Assembly (NCBI GenBank): GCA_016183835.1
Contig: JACPDV010000123.1
Span: forward strand, 1-25,506
Source of the DNA: Armatimonadota bacterium
GTDB lineage: Bacteria > Armatimonadota > UBA10988
Direction of reading: 5' to 3'
Length of the DNA stretch: 25,506 nt
This document shows, piece after piece, positions 1-8,095 of the stretch (within the stretch, counting starts at the first letter, position 1; every line of letters begins with the position of its first letter). Below the pieces are notes generated by a model. The model saw only the letters and a program-made list of their open reading frames with translations, was not told the DNA's origin and did not search any database. Position numbers and translations under genes: made by a program.

Positions 1-2
1 GC

Positions 3-1943
3 GGGCTGCGCGACGCCGCCGCGATGCCCGCGCGCCAGGCCGAGGTGGTGGGCTTCTCGTTCCTCGGCTCGGTCAACAACACCACCCTCAACTTCACCGA
101 CTCGACCGTGAAGAACGGCACCACCTACGAGTGGGCGATTCTGACGGTCAACTCGGACGGCGTGGTCACCACCCTGAACAACGCGGTGGCGCAGGGCGTG
201 GTGTCGGCGACGCCCATCTCCAACGGGCCGCCGAGTGTGCCGGCCAACCTGGTGGCCGTGGCGGGCGACGGCCAAGTGACCCTCACCTGGACCCTCAACA
301 CCGCCGACGACATCGCCGGGTACCAGGTCTTCCGCGCCCCCTCGGCCAACGCCAACTTCGACGAGATCGTCGACTCCAGCTTCCGCAACCTGGTCACCGA
401 CAACGGCTCGCCGAGCACGCTGGCGCTTTCGGCCGGGCCGAACGACAACGTCGTGACCGACCGCGGCGGGACGACCGGGCTGGGCAACGGCACCGCCGTG
501 TTCTACCGCATCCGCGCCGTGAAGATGGCGACCCTGCAACCGGGTCAGCCCATCGACCTGCTCCACGACCCGCGGCTGGTGAGCCCGCTCAGCGACGTGG
601 TCACGGCCACGCCGAGCACCGCCCCGCCGCGCGAGCTCGAGGTGGTGCAGCCCGCGGCCAACAGCCTGGTCGACACCGACCTGCCGCTCCTCTCCTGGCG
701 CGGGGTCAGCGGCACGCCGCAGTACACCGTGCAGCTCGACACGGTCAACACCTTCAACAGCGCCAACCTGGTGCAGGCCAGCACCACCGAGACGCAGTTG
801 ATCTACCCCGCCGCCGCGCCGCCGCTGCAGAGCGGGCTGACCTACTTCATCCGCGTGGGTGTGCTCGACAACGTCACCCAGACGCTGCGCTTCGGGCCGA
901 CCTCGTCGTTCCGCCGCGGCGACGTGACGCGCTACACGGTCACGGTGACCTCGCACCGGCAGGGCGAGGCGGTCGAGTTCCTCGGCGCCAGCATCAGCAT
1001 CGACGGCGCGGTCACCGGCAAACTGACGCGCGCGCAGTTCGTGCTCAACACCGGGCAGACCTATCACATCTCGGCCACCTACTACGCCGTCGACGGCACG
1101 CTGTACAGCGGCTCGACCGATGTCACGCCGCCGCTGGCCAGCAACACGGTGGACCTGGAGCTCGTCCCCGATCCGCGCGGGCTGGCTCCGGCGGCGCCCA
1201 CCGGGCTGACCGCCATCGGGCAGACCGACCGGATCGTCCTGCGCTGGAACCCCGACCCGAACCTGCCCGAAGTGGGCGTGCCGGGCACCGTGGTGGCCGA
1301 CAACTACAGCATCCGGCGGCGGGAGAACACGGCGGAGGGCGCCTTCGCGGAGATCGCCGTGCTCGACGCCCCGACCACCGCCGGGCCCGGCTCGCCACAG
1401 CAGTTGATCTTCACCGACTTCAACGTCACCGCCGGGCAGCGCTACTTCTACCAGATCGTGGCGCGTTCGGCCACGGGCGTGCCCAGCATCGCGTCGGTCA
1501 TCGCCGATGCCGTGCCCGGCGTGGGCGTGATCCAGGTCGTCTCGCCGCAGGACAACCAGAGCTTCGAGGTCGCCGTGTCCGACGCCCGGAAGAGCTGGAC
1601 GCTGAGCCTGCACTTCGCCTGGACGCAGGTGCCGCAGGCGGCGCGCTACATCTTCGAGATCGGGCGCGATCCCAACCTGCACAACCTGCTGGAGAACGGG
1701 AACGCCGTCCTGGCAGCCTCCGCCGACACGGTGACGTACAGCATCAGCGACTCATTGCCGCCCGATGGCAACGGGGTCCTCGGGCCCTACTTCGACCGCG
1801 ACTTGAGCCACGGCACGCTCCAGACCCTCTACTGGCGGGTGATCGCGGTGGACGACCAGAACCGCATCATCAACCAGACCGAGGCGCGGCGGCTGTTCTT
1901 CACCCAGCCGGCGGTGATCGCGGCCATCCCCGTGGGGCCGTAG
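3..1943 (+). CDS. Fibronectin type III repeat protein, 5' truncated by window edge
   Basis: The reading frame is open to the first base of the window, so the N-terminus is missing and the ATG at 24 is probably internal. Numbering from that ATG, I see a partial FnIII-like repeat (about 1-65), a clear FnIII domain (about 70-198, with VTLTWTLN, GYQVFRA and FYRIRAV strands), a second beta-sandwich (about 200-295), a PEGA-like carboxypeptidase-regulatory type segment (about 303-385), another FnIII domain (about 388-500, IVLRWNPD and YFYQIVAR) and a final sandwich ending in YWRVIAVDD. No catalytic motif is visible. Such chains usually are extracellular or surface-anchored scaffolds that space or bind ligands. 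It is followed 64 bp downstream by a secreted glycosidase-like gene on the same strand, suggesting a role in glycan or surface binding; that role is inference. Confidence 0.8.
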   Translation, partial: GLRDAAAMPARQAEVVGFSFLGSVNNTTLNFTDSTVKNGTTYEWAILTVNSDGVVTTLNNAVAQGVVSATPISNGPPSVPANLVAVAGDGQVTLTWTLNTADDIAGYQVFRAPSANANFDEIVDSSFRNLVTDNGSPSTLALSAGPNDNVVTDRGGTTGLGNGTAVFYRIRAVKMATLQPGQPIDLLHDPRLVSPLSDVVTATPSTAPPRELEVVQPAANSLVDTDLPLLSWRGVSGTPQYTVQLDTVNTFNSANLVQASTTETQLIYPAAAPPLQSGLTYFIRVGVLDNVTQTLRFGPTSSFRRGDVTRYTVTVTSHRQGEAVEFLGASISIDGAVTGKLTRAQFVLNTGQTYHISATYYAVDGTLYSGSTDVTPPLASNTVDLELVPDPRGLAPAAPTGLTAIGQTDRIVLRWNPDPNLPEVGVPGTVVADNYSIRRRENTAEGAFAEIAVLDAPTTAGPGSPQQLIFTDFNVTAGQRYFYQIVARSATGVPSIASVIADAVPGVGVIQVVSPQDNQSFEVAVSDARKSWTLSLHFAWTQVPQAARYIFEIGRDPNLHNLLENGNAVLAASADTVTYSISDSLPPDGNGVLGPYFDRDLSHGTLQTLYWRVIAVDDQNRIINQTEARRLFFTQPAVIAAIPVGP

Positions 1944-2007
1944 CGGCCGGCGCGGCGGCGGAAGGAGCCGCGGCTTCCCGCCCGAACCGGGGCGCGGGAG
2001 GCCCCGC

Positions 2008-4485
2008 ATGCGCCTGCTGTTCGCGCTCGGACTGGCGCTCGCCGCGGCCACCGCGGCAGTGGTGGACGGGCCGGTCGCTTCGTTCGAGAGCGATCGGGAC
2101 CAGCCCTTCGCCGCCCTCGGCGGCGCCGTGATCGAGCGCGTTGCGGAGCACGCCACCGCCGGCGCCTCCGCGCTCCGGGTGGACATCAAGGGCGACCCGA
2201 AGGACACCTGGCCGGGCGTCCTGCTCACCGCCACCGATCCCGACTGGTCAAAGCTCGACCTGCTCCAGTTCGACGCTTTCGTCGACGGCGACCAGCCGGT
2301 CCAGCTCGGCATCCGCCTCGACACCCTCGACGGCCAAGGCCACTTCGGCAGCACCCCGCTCAAACCCGGCGCCAACCAGCGCGCCGCCGTCAACATTAAG
2401 GCCTTCTCCGGCGACGCCGACCTGACCCGCGTGAAGGGTCTCCTGATCTACGTCAGCCGGCCGCGGGTCGACAGCCGGATCTACCTCGACGCCTTCGCCT
2501 GGGGCCGCTTCGCGGCGCGCTTCCGCAAGTTTGTCCACGTGGACCCAGGGCCGGGGCTGGCGCCGAGCGCGGAGGAGGTTCGGCGGGGCTTCCAGGTCGA
2601 GACGGAGTCACCGCTGCGGCTGGTGTTTCCCGACACGCTGCCACGGCGCCGCGCCACGGGGCTGACGCTGTTTGCGTGCCGCGGCGAGACCGAGCCGCTG
2701 GTGTTTGCGGTCCATGCCTTGCGGGAGCTGCCGGAGGTGCGGGTGGAGGCGGGCGAACTGCGCCTGCCGGGGGCGGTCATTCGCGCCGCGGCGCTCCGCG
2801 TGGGCAGCGTGCGGCACCTCAGCAAGCGCTGGTACTACAGCGCCGACTGGTTCCTTGCCGACGTGCCCAGCTACATCGCCGATCAGCCCTCGCAGAAGCT
2901 CCCGTCCGGGCGCACCGGCACGTTCCACCTGACCTTCACCGCCCCGCCCGACGCGCGGCCGGGGCTCTACCGTGGCAACGTTACCGTCCGCGCCGGTGCG
3001 GCGTCGCAGGTGCTCCCGCTGGCGGTGCGGGTGCTGCCCGTCACGCTGCCCGAGCCCAAGGGCTTGTTCTATGGTGAGTACTACCGGCTGACCGGCCGGC
3101 CGGCGGATCCGCGCGCCCGGATCCGCTCCGACCTGGCCGACATGCGGGCGATGGGCATGACCACGGTGGGGCTCTGCTTCGGCGTGGAGTCTTCCAGCTA
3201 CAAGGTGGCCGACAGCGCGGTGACGTTCGAGTTCAAGGGCGACACGCCGTTCGAGTGGTTCATGGAGGCCTATCGCGAGCTGGGCTTTCCGGCTCCGGTG
3301 GTTCTGCTGTCAGACAGCGGGCAGCAGGCTGCCGGGCAGGCGGGCGAACTTGGCGACGCGGCCTACGGTGCGGTGTACGTGGCGTTCTACCGGGCATTGG
3401 CGGAGGTAAGCCGGGCCAAGGGCTGGCCGAGTCTCTACGTGCAGCCGGTGGACGAGCCGGGGTGGCAGAGCGCGCAGGACCGCGAGCGCAACGTGGCCCT
3501 GCTGAAGCTCCTCAAGGAGGCCGGGATCCCCACCGAGCAGGACGGCCCCGGCGACGCCTACTTCCACCGGCAGGCCGGGCCGTTTGCCGCCATATGGAAC
3601 TACAACGGCGCGATCGGCCGGGCGCAGGTGCTTGAGGCAGCGCTGAACGACGTGGAGAGCTTCCGGCCCGAGGCCGACCGCTGGGCGTACGGCTTCTTCA
3701 ACTGGCGGTTCGGGCTCCACGGCGGGTTCAACTGGGAGTATCGCGGCGGCTCGGGGAGTCTCTACGACAACAACGACGCCGAGCACGGCGACTGGGTCCA
3801 CCGCTACCTGCCCGAGGGCGGCGAGCCGGGCGGGCCGAGCACCGGCTGGATCGCCAGCCGCGAGGGCGTCGACGACCGGCGTTACCTGCTGCTGCTCGAG
3901 GGCCTGATCGCCCGCGGCAAGCAGCGCGGCGGCGCGGCGGCGAAGGCCGCCGGCGGGGCGCAGGCCGTGCTCGACGACCTCCGCGCCCGGCTCGACTCGC
4001 GGCCCGACGTGCGCGGCCTGGCGAGCTTCGAGGCGCTCCTGTCCGCGGCGCAGGCCAAGGCGAAGGGCTACGCGCTCCCGCCCGACGCCGCTGGCTGCGG
4101 CGTGGGTGACCTGAAGCAGCCGAACGGGCTGACCTACGGCGAGTACGACACGGTGCGCTGGCTGGTGGCCTCCCAGGCGCTCAACGTGGCCGCGGCGCTA
4201 GGCGAGGCGAGCCCCCCGCCGAAGCCGACGTGGCGGCCGGCGGCGGTCGGCGAGCGCGTCAGCGTGCTCACCCGCGGGCCGGCCGGCGGCGTCGAGTCGC
4301 TCCCCCGGCCGAGCGTGAAGCTCCCCGAGCTGGCCGCCGCTGGGCCTCACCCGCAGCGACGGCGCCGGCGCGCCGGAGATGCCGACCAAGGTGCGGATCG
4401 GCCTCCACGGCGACCGGCTCTACGTGGCGTTCGAGTGCGCCGAGGACCGGCTCAACGCGATCCAGGCGCACGTGCGGGAGCGTGA
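2008..4485 (+). CDS. Secreted TIM-barrel glycosidase-like protein (DUF4091-type), C-terminus frameshifted
   Basis: The ATG at 2008 follows a GGGAGG ribosome site at 1996-2001 and encodes a signal peptide (MRLLFALGLALAAATA). Residues about 20-165 form a carbohydrate-binding-like beta-sandwich. Residues about 185-350 form a second beta region ending in a domain rich in GLYRGNVTV-type strands. Residues about 350-690 look like a TIM barrel with a VDEPG motif, and then the segment REGVDDRRYLLLL, as in the C-terminal part of DUF4091 proteins. The coherent protein stops near residue 775. From about 4332 onward this frame turns into an Arg/Pro/Ala-rich tail typical of out-of-frame translation, while a CBM9-like sequence continues in the next frame. 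The natural product was probably longer, reaching about 5036. It could be intact if the shifts are assembly errors. The substrate is unknown; a role in extracellular polysaccharide breakdown is inferred from neighbours. Confidence 0.7.
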   Translation: MRLLFALGLALAAATAAVVDGPVASFESDRDQPFAALGGAVIERVAEHATAGASALRVDIKGDPKDTWPGVLLTATDPDWSKLDLLQFDAFVDGDQPVQLGIRLDTLDGQGHFGSTPLKPGANQRAAVNIKAFSGDADLTRVKGLLIYVSRPRVDSRIYLDAFAWGRFAARFRKFVHVDPGPGLAPSAEEVRRGFQVETESPLRLVFPDTLPRRRATGLTLFACRGETEPLVFAVHALRELPEVRVEAGELRLPGAVIRAAALRVGSVRHLSKRWYYSADWFLADVPSYIADQPSQKLPSGRTGTFHLTFTAPPDARPGLYRGNVTVRAGAASQVLPLAVRVLPVTLPEPKGLFYGEYYRLTGRPADPRARIRSDLADMRAMGMTTVGLCFGVESSSYKVADSAVTFEFKGDTPFEWFMEAYRELGFPAPVVLLSDSGQQAAGQAGELGDAAYGAVYVAFYRALAEVSRAKGWPSLYVQPVDEPGWQSAQDRERNVALLKLLKEAGIPTEQDGPGDAYFHRQAGPFAAIWNYNGAIGRAQVLEAALNDVESFRPEADRWAYGFFNWRFGLHGGFNWEYRGGSGSLYDNNDAEHGDWVHRYLPEGGEPGGPSTGWIASREGVDDRRYLLLLEGLIARGKQRGGAAAKAAGGAQAVLDDLRARLDSRPDVRGLASFEALLSAAQAKAKGYALPPDAAGCGVGDLKQPNGLTYGEYDTVRWLVASQALNVAAALGEASPPPKPTWRPAAVGERVSVLTRGPAGGVESLPRPSVKLPELAAAGPHPQRRRRRAGDADQGADRPPRRPALRGVRVRRGPAQRDPGARAGA

Positions 4486-4729
4486 CGGGAAGGTCTGGGA
4501 AGACGACTGCGTGGAGCTGTTCCTGGATCCCGGCTGCACCGGCAAGCGCTACTGGCAGGTGAGTGTCAACAGCGTGGGCACGGTGGCGCGGCTGGGGCCG
4601 GACGGGGCGAGATGGGACGCGGAGGTGGCGGCGGCGGCCCGCGTGGAGCCCGAGCGCAAGCGCTGGGTGGTGGAGCTGGCGGTGCCGCTGGGCGAGCTGA
4701 AGCTGGCGCCGGCCGCCGGTGGAGCCTGA
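4322..4729 (+). pseudogene. Displaced CBM9-like carbohydrate-binding segment of the preceding gene
   Basis: This frame has no convincing start site of its own; the first ATG is at 4379. It begins where the frame of the upstream gene loses sense. Its translation reads LGLTRSDG, then MPTKVRIGLHGDRLYVAFEC, DDCVELFLDP, WQVSVNSVG and WVVELAVPLGEL, which is the typical strand pattern of CBM9-like (DOMON-fold) modules at the ends of secreted glycan enzymes. Skipping one base in the GCC-repeat run around 4330-4340 would join VKLPELAA to LGLTRSDG seamlessly. The usual final part of the module after LGEL (a tryptophan-containing strand pair of some 40-60 residues) is absent, so there may also be a deletion near 4710. 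I interpret it as a piece of the 2008 gene, not an independent gene. Confidence 0.6.
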
Positions 4730-5036
4730 GATCCGGGTCAGCCTGTCGCCGAGCTGGATGACGCTGGGCGAGGCGGCGACGGAGCTGGCGCTGGCGCTTC
4801 AGGTGCCGGCCGGGGCGGCCGAGCGGGCGAGGGTGAAGGTGACGATCGAGGGCGCGGGCAAGCGGGTGGAGGCGGTCTTGCCCGGCCGGGTGGCGGAGCG
4901 CATGAAGGTCCGGCTGGCGGTAGGCGATCTGCCGGCGGGGCGCTACACGGTGACGGCAAGCCTGCTGGATGCGGGCCGCACGGCGGAGGCGCGCGCGGTC
5001 CTGTCACGGCTCGCCGGCGCGACCGATGGTGGTTGA
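4719..5036 (+). pseudogene. Displaced C-terminal beta-rich segment of the preceding gene
   Basis: A third reading frame takes over at about 4719 and runs to a TGA at 5034-5036. A GTG at 4719 could serve as start, but no good ribosome site precedes it. The 105 residues (EPEIRVSLSPSWMT, ALQVPAG, VKVTIEGAGK, RYTVTASLLDAG) look like one immunoglobulin-like beta-sandwich. This fits an accessory C-terminal domain of the secreted protein starting at 2008. Skipping one base at 4721 joins LAPAAG to EPEIRVSL. The frame ends one base before the ATG of the next gene (5038), which is the junction expected if the whole 2008-5036 stretch was one ancestral gene in an operon. Confidence 0.55.
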
Positions 5037-5037
5037 G

Positions 5038-8000
5038 ATGACCTTGCGGCGTGCGTTGCTCCTGCTGGCGGGCCTGGCGCTGGGCGCATGGGGGCTGGCG
5101 GCGGGAGCGGGCGGGCAGGCCGAGGCGCCCCCGGCGCCGCGGCTGATCGCCCACTGGGAGGCCGGCGCCGGCCGGGACGACGCGCTGCCCGACCTGACCG
5201 GCGGACCGCACGACGCCGTCCTGGTGGGCGCCAAGCTCCGCAACAAGGTCGAGGAGCTGGTCGAGCATCCGTGCATCCACCTCGATGGCGTCGCGGCGCA
5301 CGCGGTGGTGCGTGGTGCGCCGGACCTGAATCCGCGGCTGCTGACCATCGCCGCGTGGGTGCTGGTCCGGCCCGGCGGCGCGGACCTGCAGAAGCCCGTG
5401 CTGGTCAAGTCCTTGCCCAGCCACCAAGCGCCCTGGTACCAGTACGGCCTGTTCGTGATGGGCGCGGGCGGCGAGAACCTGCAGCTCTCCTGCTACCTGA
5501 GCCTGGCCGGCAGACCGCTGATCCTCCAAGCCGAGGACCTGGTCGAGACCGACACCTGGGGCATGGCCGCCGCGACCTGGGACGGCAAGACCGCCCGCCT
5601 CTACTGGAACGGTCAGCCGGTCGCCGCCCAAGACGGCCCGGCGGGCAGCGTGGACGGCTACGACACCCCGTTGCTCCTGGGCGCCTACGGCAACCTGCCC
5701 AAGACCCGCGACTACTGCCTGGGCGGCGCCCTCGGCGGGGCAAGGCTGTACGACGGCGCCCTGGCCCTGGCGCAGGTGCGCGAGCTGTACGAAGCGGAGA
5801 AAGCCGGCTACCCTGCGGCGGCCAAGCAGGCGGCGGCCGAGACCCCGTATGCCCGGCGGCTGAACGACGCCCTCCGGCAGCGCCGCGACGTGCTGGGCGA
5901 GGGGCTGATCGCGAAGGGCGGCGCGACCTACGAGGCGATGGCGGGTCTGCTGCACCCGCTGTTCTTCTCCACCGGTGACACCTACCGCGAACAGGGGGTG
6001 CACAACCTCATCTTCACCGAGGACGGCGGCCGGCCGCCCTACATCGTCCCCCTGGCCGACGGCAGCCGCATCGCGGCACCGCGCTACGACTCCCGGCACC
6101 GCCTGGAGATCTACGTCGGGCCGGACGGGCAGGAGGCCTACGGCAGCGAGCTGGACCGGCTGGACGGCCCGCGGCTGGCGGGCGGGCACTACCCTGTGCT
6201 GCAGACCGGCTACACGGATGCCGGCGGGTTCAGGTTGACCCAAGAGAGCTGCGCGGGCCGCGTGCCGGGCGTGGACCACCTGGTCGCGTTGGTCCGGTTG
6301 GAGGTGGATCCGCGGCACGCCACCGCGGAGCGCTGCCGGCTCACCATCCGTCTGGGCGACGGCCGGCGCGAGGCGCTGCGGGCGTCCGGGGAGCCGGTGT
6401 GGGATGGCGCGGCGCAATCCAACCGCTACGACTGCGAGCGCGCCAGCGGCCGCCGGAGCTTCTACCTGCTGTGGTCGCCCGACGCAGATCTGCCGGCGGG
6501 CGCCACGCTCGACTCAGCCGGCTACGAGATCGCCCTGAAGGGTTGGGAGCAATCCTGGGACCGTGCGCTGAGCCGCGGAACCACGTTCCAGGTGCCCGAG
6601 CCGTTGGTCATGCAGGCCCAGCGCAACCTGCTCATCCAGAACCTGATGATGCGCTGGCGCTACACGCTGGGGCCGGTGGTCTACCACGGCGACTTCTACC
6701 AACCCGAGAGCAGCGACACGGTGAGCACGCTCGGGCTGTATGGCTTCACGGACGCCTGTCGCGACGGCCTCACGGACCTGCTGGGCTTCAGCAAGGGCCC
6801 GGGCTCGTACACCAACTGGGAGCGCGGTGAGAAGCTCGGCCACGGAGCACGCTACTACCTGCTGACCCGCGACGCCGAGTTCATCGCCCGGCACACGCCC
6901 GAGTACACGGCGATCTGCCGTGCCTTGGCCGAGCAGATGGCGGGAGACCCCCACGGTCTGCTGGAGAAGCAGACGCACTGCGGCGATATCCCCGACCTCT
7001 GCTACAGCCCTGCCCACCTGATGGTCTGCTGGCGCGGGCTGCGCGACATGGCGCTGGCGTGGCAGCTCACCGGGCACGCGGCCGAGAGCGAGCTGGCCGG
7101 CGCCGCCGCCACGCGGCTCAAGGCGGCCATCCAGCGGGCGGTGGACCAGTCGGCCACCTGGCTCCCGGACGGCTCGCACTTCGTGCCGAGCATCCTGCTC
7201 GAGCAGCAGCAGCCCTTCGACCCGCTCACCGCCACCCGCCTCGGCAGCTACTGGAACCTGGTCATGCCGTACGCCTTCGCCTCCGGGTTCTGGGAGCCCG
7301 ACAGCCGGGAGCTGGCGGGCGTATCTCGCTACATGCACCAGCACGGCGGCCTGCTGCTCGGCTTGCTGCGCTTCAACTACTACCCGGTGCGGATCGGCGC
7401 GTCGCGGCCCGGCGGCCTCCCTGGCTACCGCACCACCGGCTTCGACAACGTCTACCTGCCGTCCTACCAGCGCATGCTGTCCGACCGCGACGAGGCCGAC
7501 AGGCTGGTGCTCAGCTTCTACGGCAAGCTGGCCCACGGCCAGACGCGCGGGACGTTCGTCAACGGCGAAGGCGAGACGGTGGGCGAGGTGCCCGGCGAGC
7601 GCTACCGCTCCTGCTACGGCACGCCCTGCAGCGCCAACAACACCGCCTTGCTCTTGCCTCTGCGCCTGATGCTGGTCCGCGAGTCCTTCGACTCGGGCAG
7701 TGGGCTCCCGCGCGGGCTCTACCTGGCGGACGCCACCCCGCGGGGCTGGCTGGCCCCGGGCAAGCAGATCCAGGTCACCCGCGCGCCCACCTGCTTCGGC
7801 CCGGTGAGCTACACGCTGAGCGCCGAGCCGTCGGGCCGGCGGGTGCGGGCGACCATCGCCGTCCCCTCGCGGGACGCCGTCGCGACGTTGCGGCTGAAGG
7901 TCCGTCTCCCGGGCCGCGCCCGGCTGCGGGTGGTGACGGTCAACGGCAAGTCTCATGCGCGGTTCGATCCCGCGCGGGAGACGATCGACCTGACCGGCTT

Positions 8001-8049
8001 GGAGGGCACGCTCAAGCTCGAAGCCGACTGCGGACCACCGGCACGATGA
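5038..8049 (+). CDS. Secreted LamG domain plus six-hairpin glycosidase-like protein
   Basis: I start it at the ATG at 5038, just after the TGA at 5034-5036, because this gives a clean signal peptide (MTLRRALLLLAGLALGAWGLA); longer starts at 4969 or 5026 are possible. The product is 1003 residues. Residues about 35-245 form a LamG/concanavalin-type sandwich (LIAHWEAGAG, IHLDGVAAHAVV, LTIAAWVLV, ATWDGKTARLYWNG, LLLGAYG). The long remainder resembles (alpha/alpha)6-barrel glycosidases, with repeated helical pairs (YGFTDACRDGLTDLLGF, GARYYLLTRDAEFI, YWNLVMPYAFASGFW, RYMHQHGGLLLGLLRF). The C-terminal beta domain (APTCFGPVSYTLSAE) is like those in GH78/GH127-type enzymes. I cannot name a GH family or the catalytic acids. 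Lying between another secreted glycan protein and a sulfatase-like gene, it probably acts on an extracellular or periplasmic glycan. Confidence 0.78.
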   Translation: MTLRRALLLLAGLALGAWGLAAGAGGQAEAPPAPRLIAHWEAGAGRDDALPDLTGGPHDAVLVGAKLRNKVEELVEHPCIHLDGVAAHAVVRGAPDLNPRLLTIAAWVLVRPGGADLQKPVLVKSLPSHQAPWYQYGLFVMGAGGENLQLSCYLSLAGRPLILQAEDLVETDTWGMAAATWDGKTARLYWNGQPVAAQDGPAGSVDGYDTPLLLGAYGNLPKTRDYCLGGALGGARLYDGALALAQVRELYEAEKAGYPAAAKQAAAETPYARRLNDALRQRRDVLGEGLIAKGGATYEAMAGLLHPLFFSTGDTYREQGVHNLIFTEDGGRPPYIVPLADGSRIAAPRYDSRHRLEIYVGPDGQEAYGSELDRLDGPRLAGGHYPVLQTGYTDAGGFRLTQESCAGRVPGVDHLVALVRLEVDPRHATAERCRLTIRLGDGRREALRASGEPVWDGAAQSNRYDCERASGRRSFYLLWSPDADLPAGATLDSAGYEIALKGWEQSWDRALSRGTTFQVPEPLVMQAQRNLLIQNLMMRWRYTLGPVVYHGDFYQPESSDTVSTLGLYGFTDACRDGLTDLLGFSKGPGSYTNWERGEKLGHGARYYLLTRDAEFIARHTPEYTAICRALAEQMAGDPHGLLEKQTHCGDIPDLCYSPAHLMVCWRGLRDMALAWQLTGHAAESELAGAAATRLKAAIQRAVDQSATWLPDGSHFVPSILLEQQQPFDPLTATRLGSYWNLVMPYAFASGFWEPDSRELAGVSRYMHQHGGLLLGLLRFNYYPVRIGASRPGGLPGYRTTGFDNVYLPSYQRMLSDRDEADRLVLSFYGKLAHGQTRGTFVNGEGETVGEVPGERYRSCYGTPCSANNTALLLPLRLMLVRESFDSGSGLPRGLYLADATPRGWLAPGKQIQVTRAPTCFGPVSYTLSAEPSGRRVRATIAVPSRDAVATLRLKVRLPGRARLRVVTVNGKSHARFDPARETIDLTGLEGTLKLEADCGPPAR

Positions 8050-8095
8050 CTCGCCACGCCGGTGCCGGCCGGCAGTTCGGACGGAGATCATTCCC

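Noticed and set aside
4320..4345. Programmed ribosomal frameshift joining the frames of the secreted protein
   Set aside because: No slippery heptamer, stop codon or stimulatory structure is evident; the GCC-repeat context and a second shift downstream fit mutation or assembly error better.
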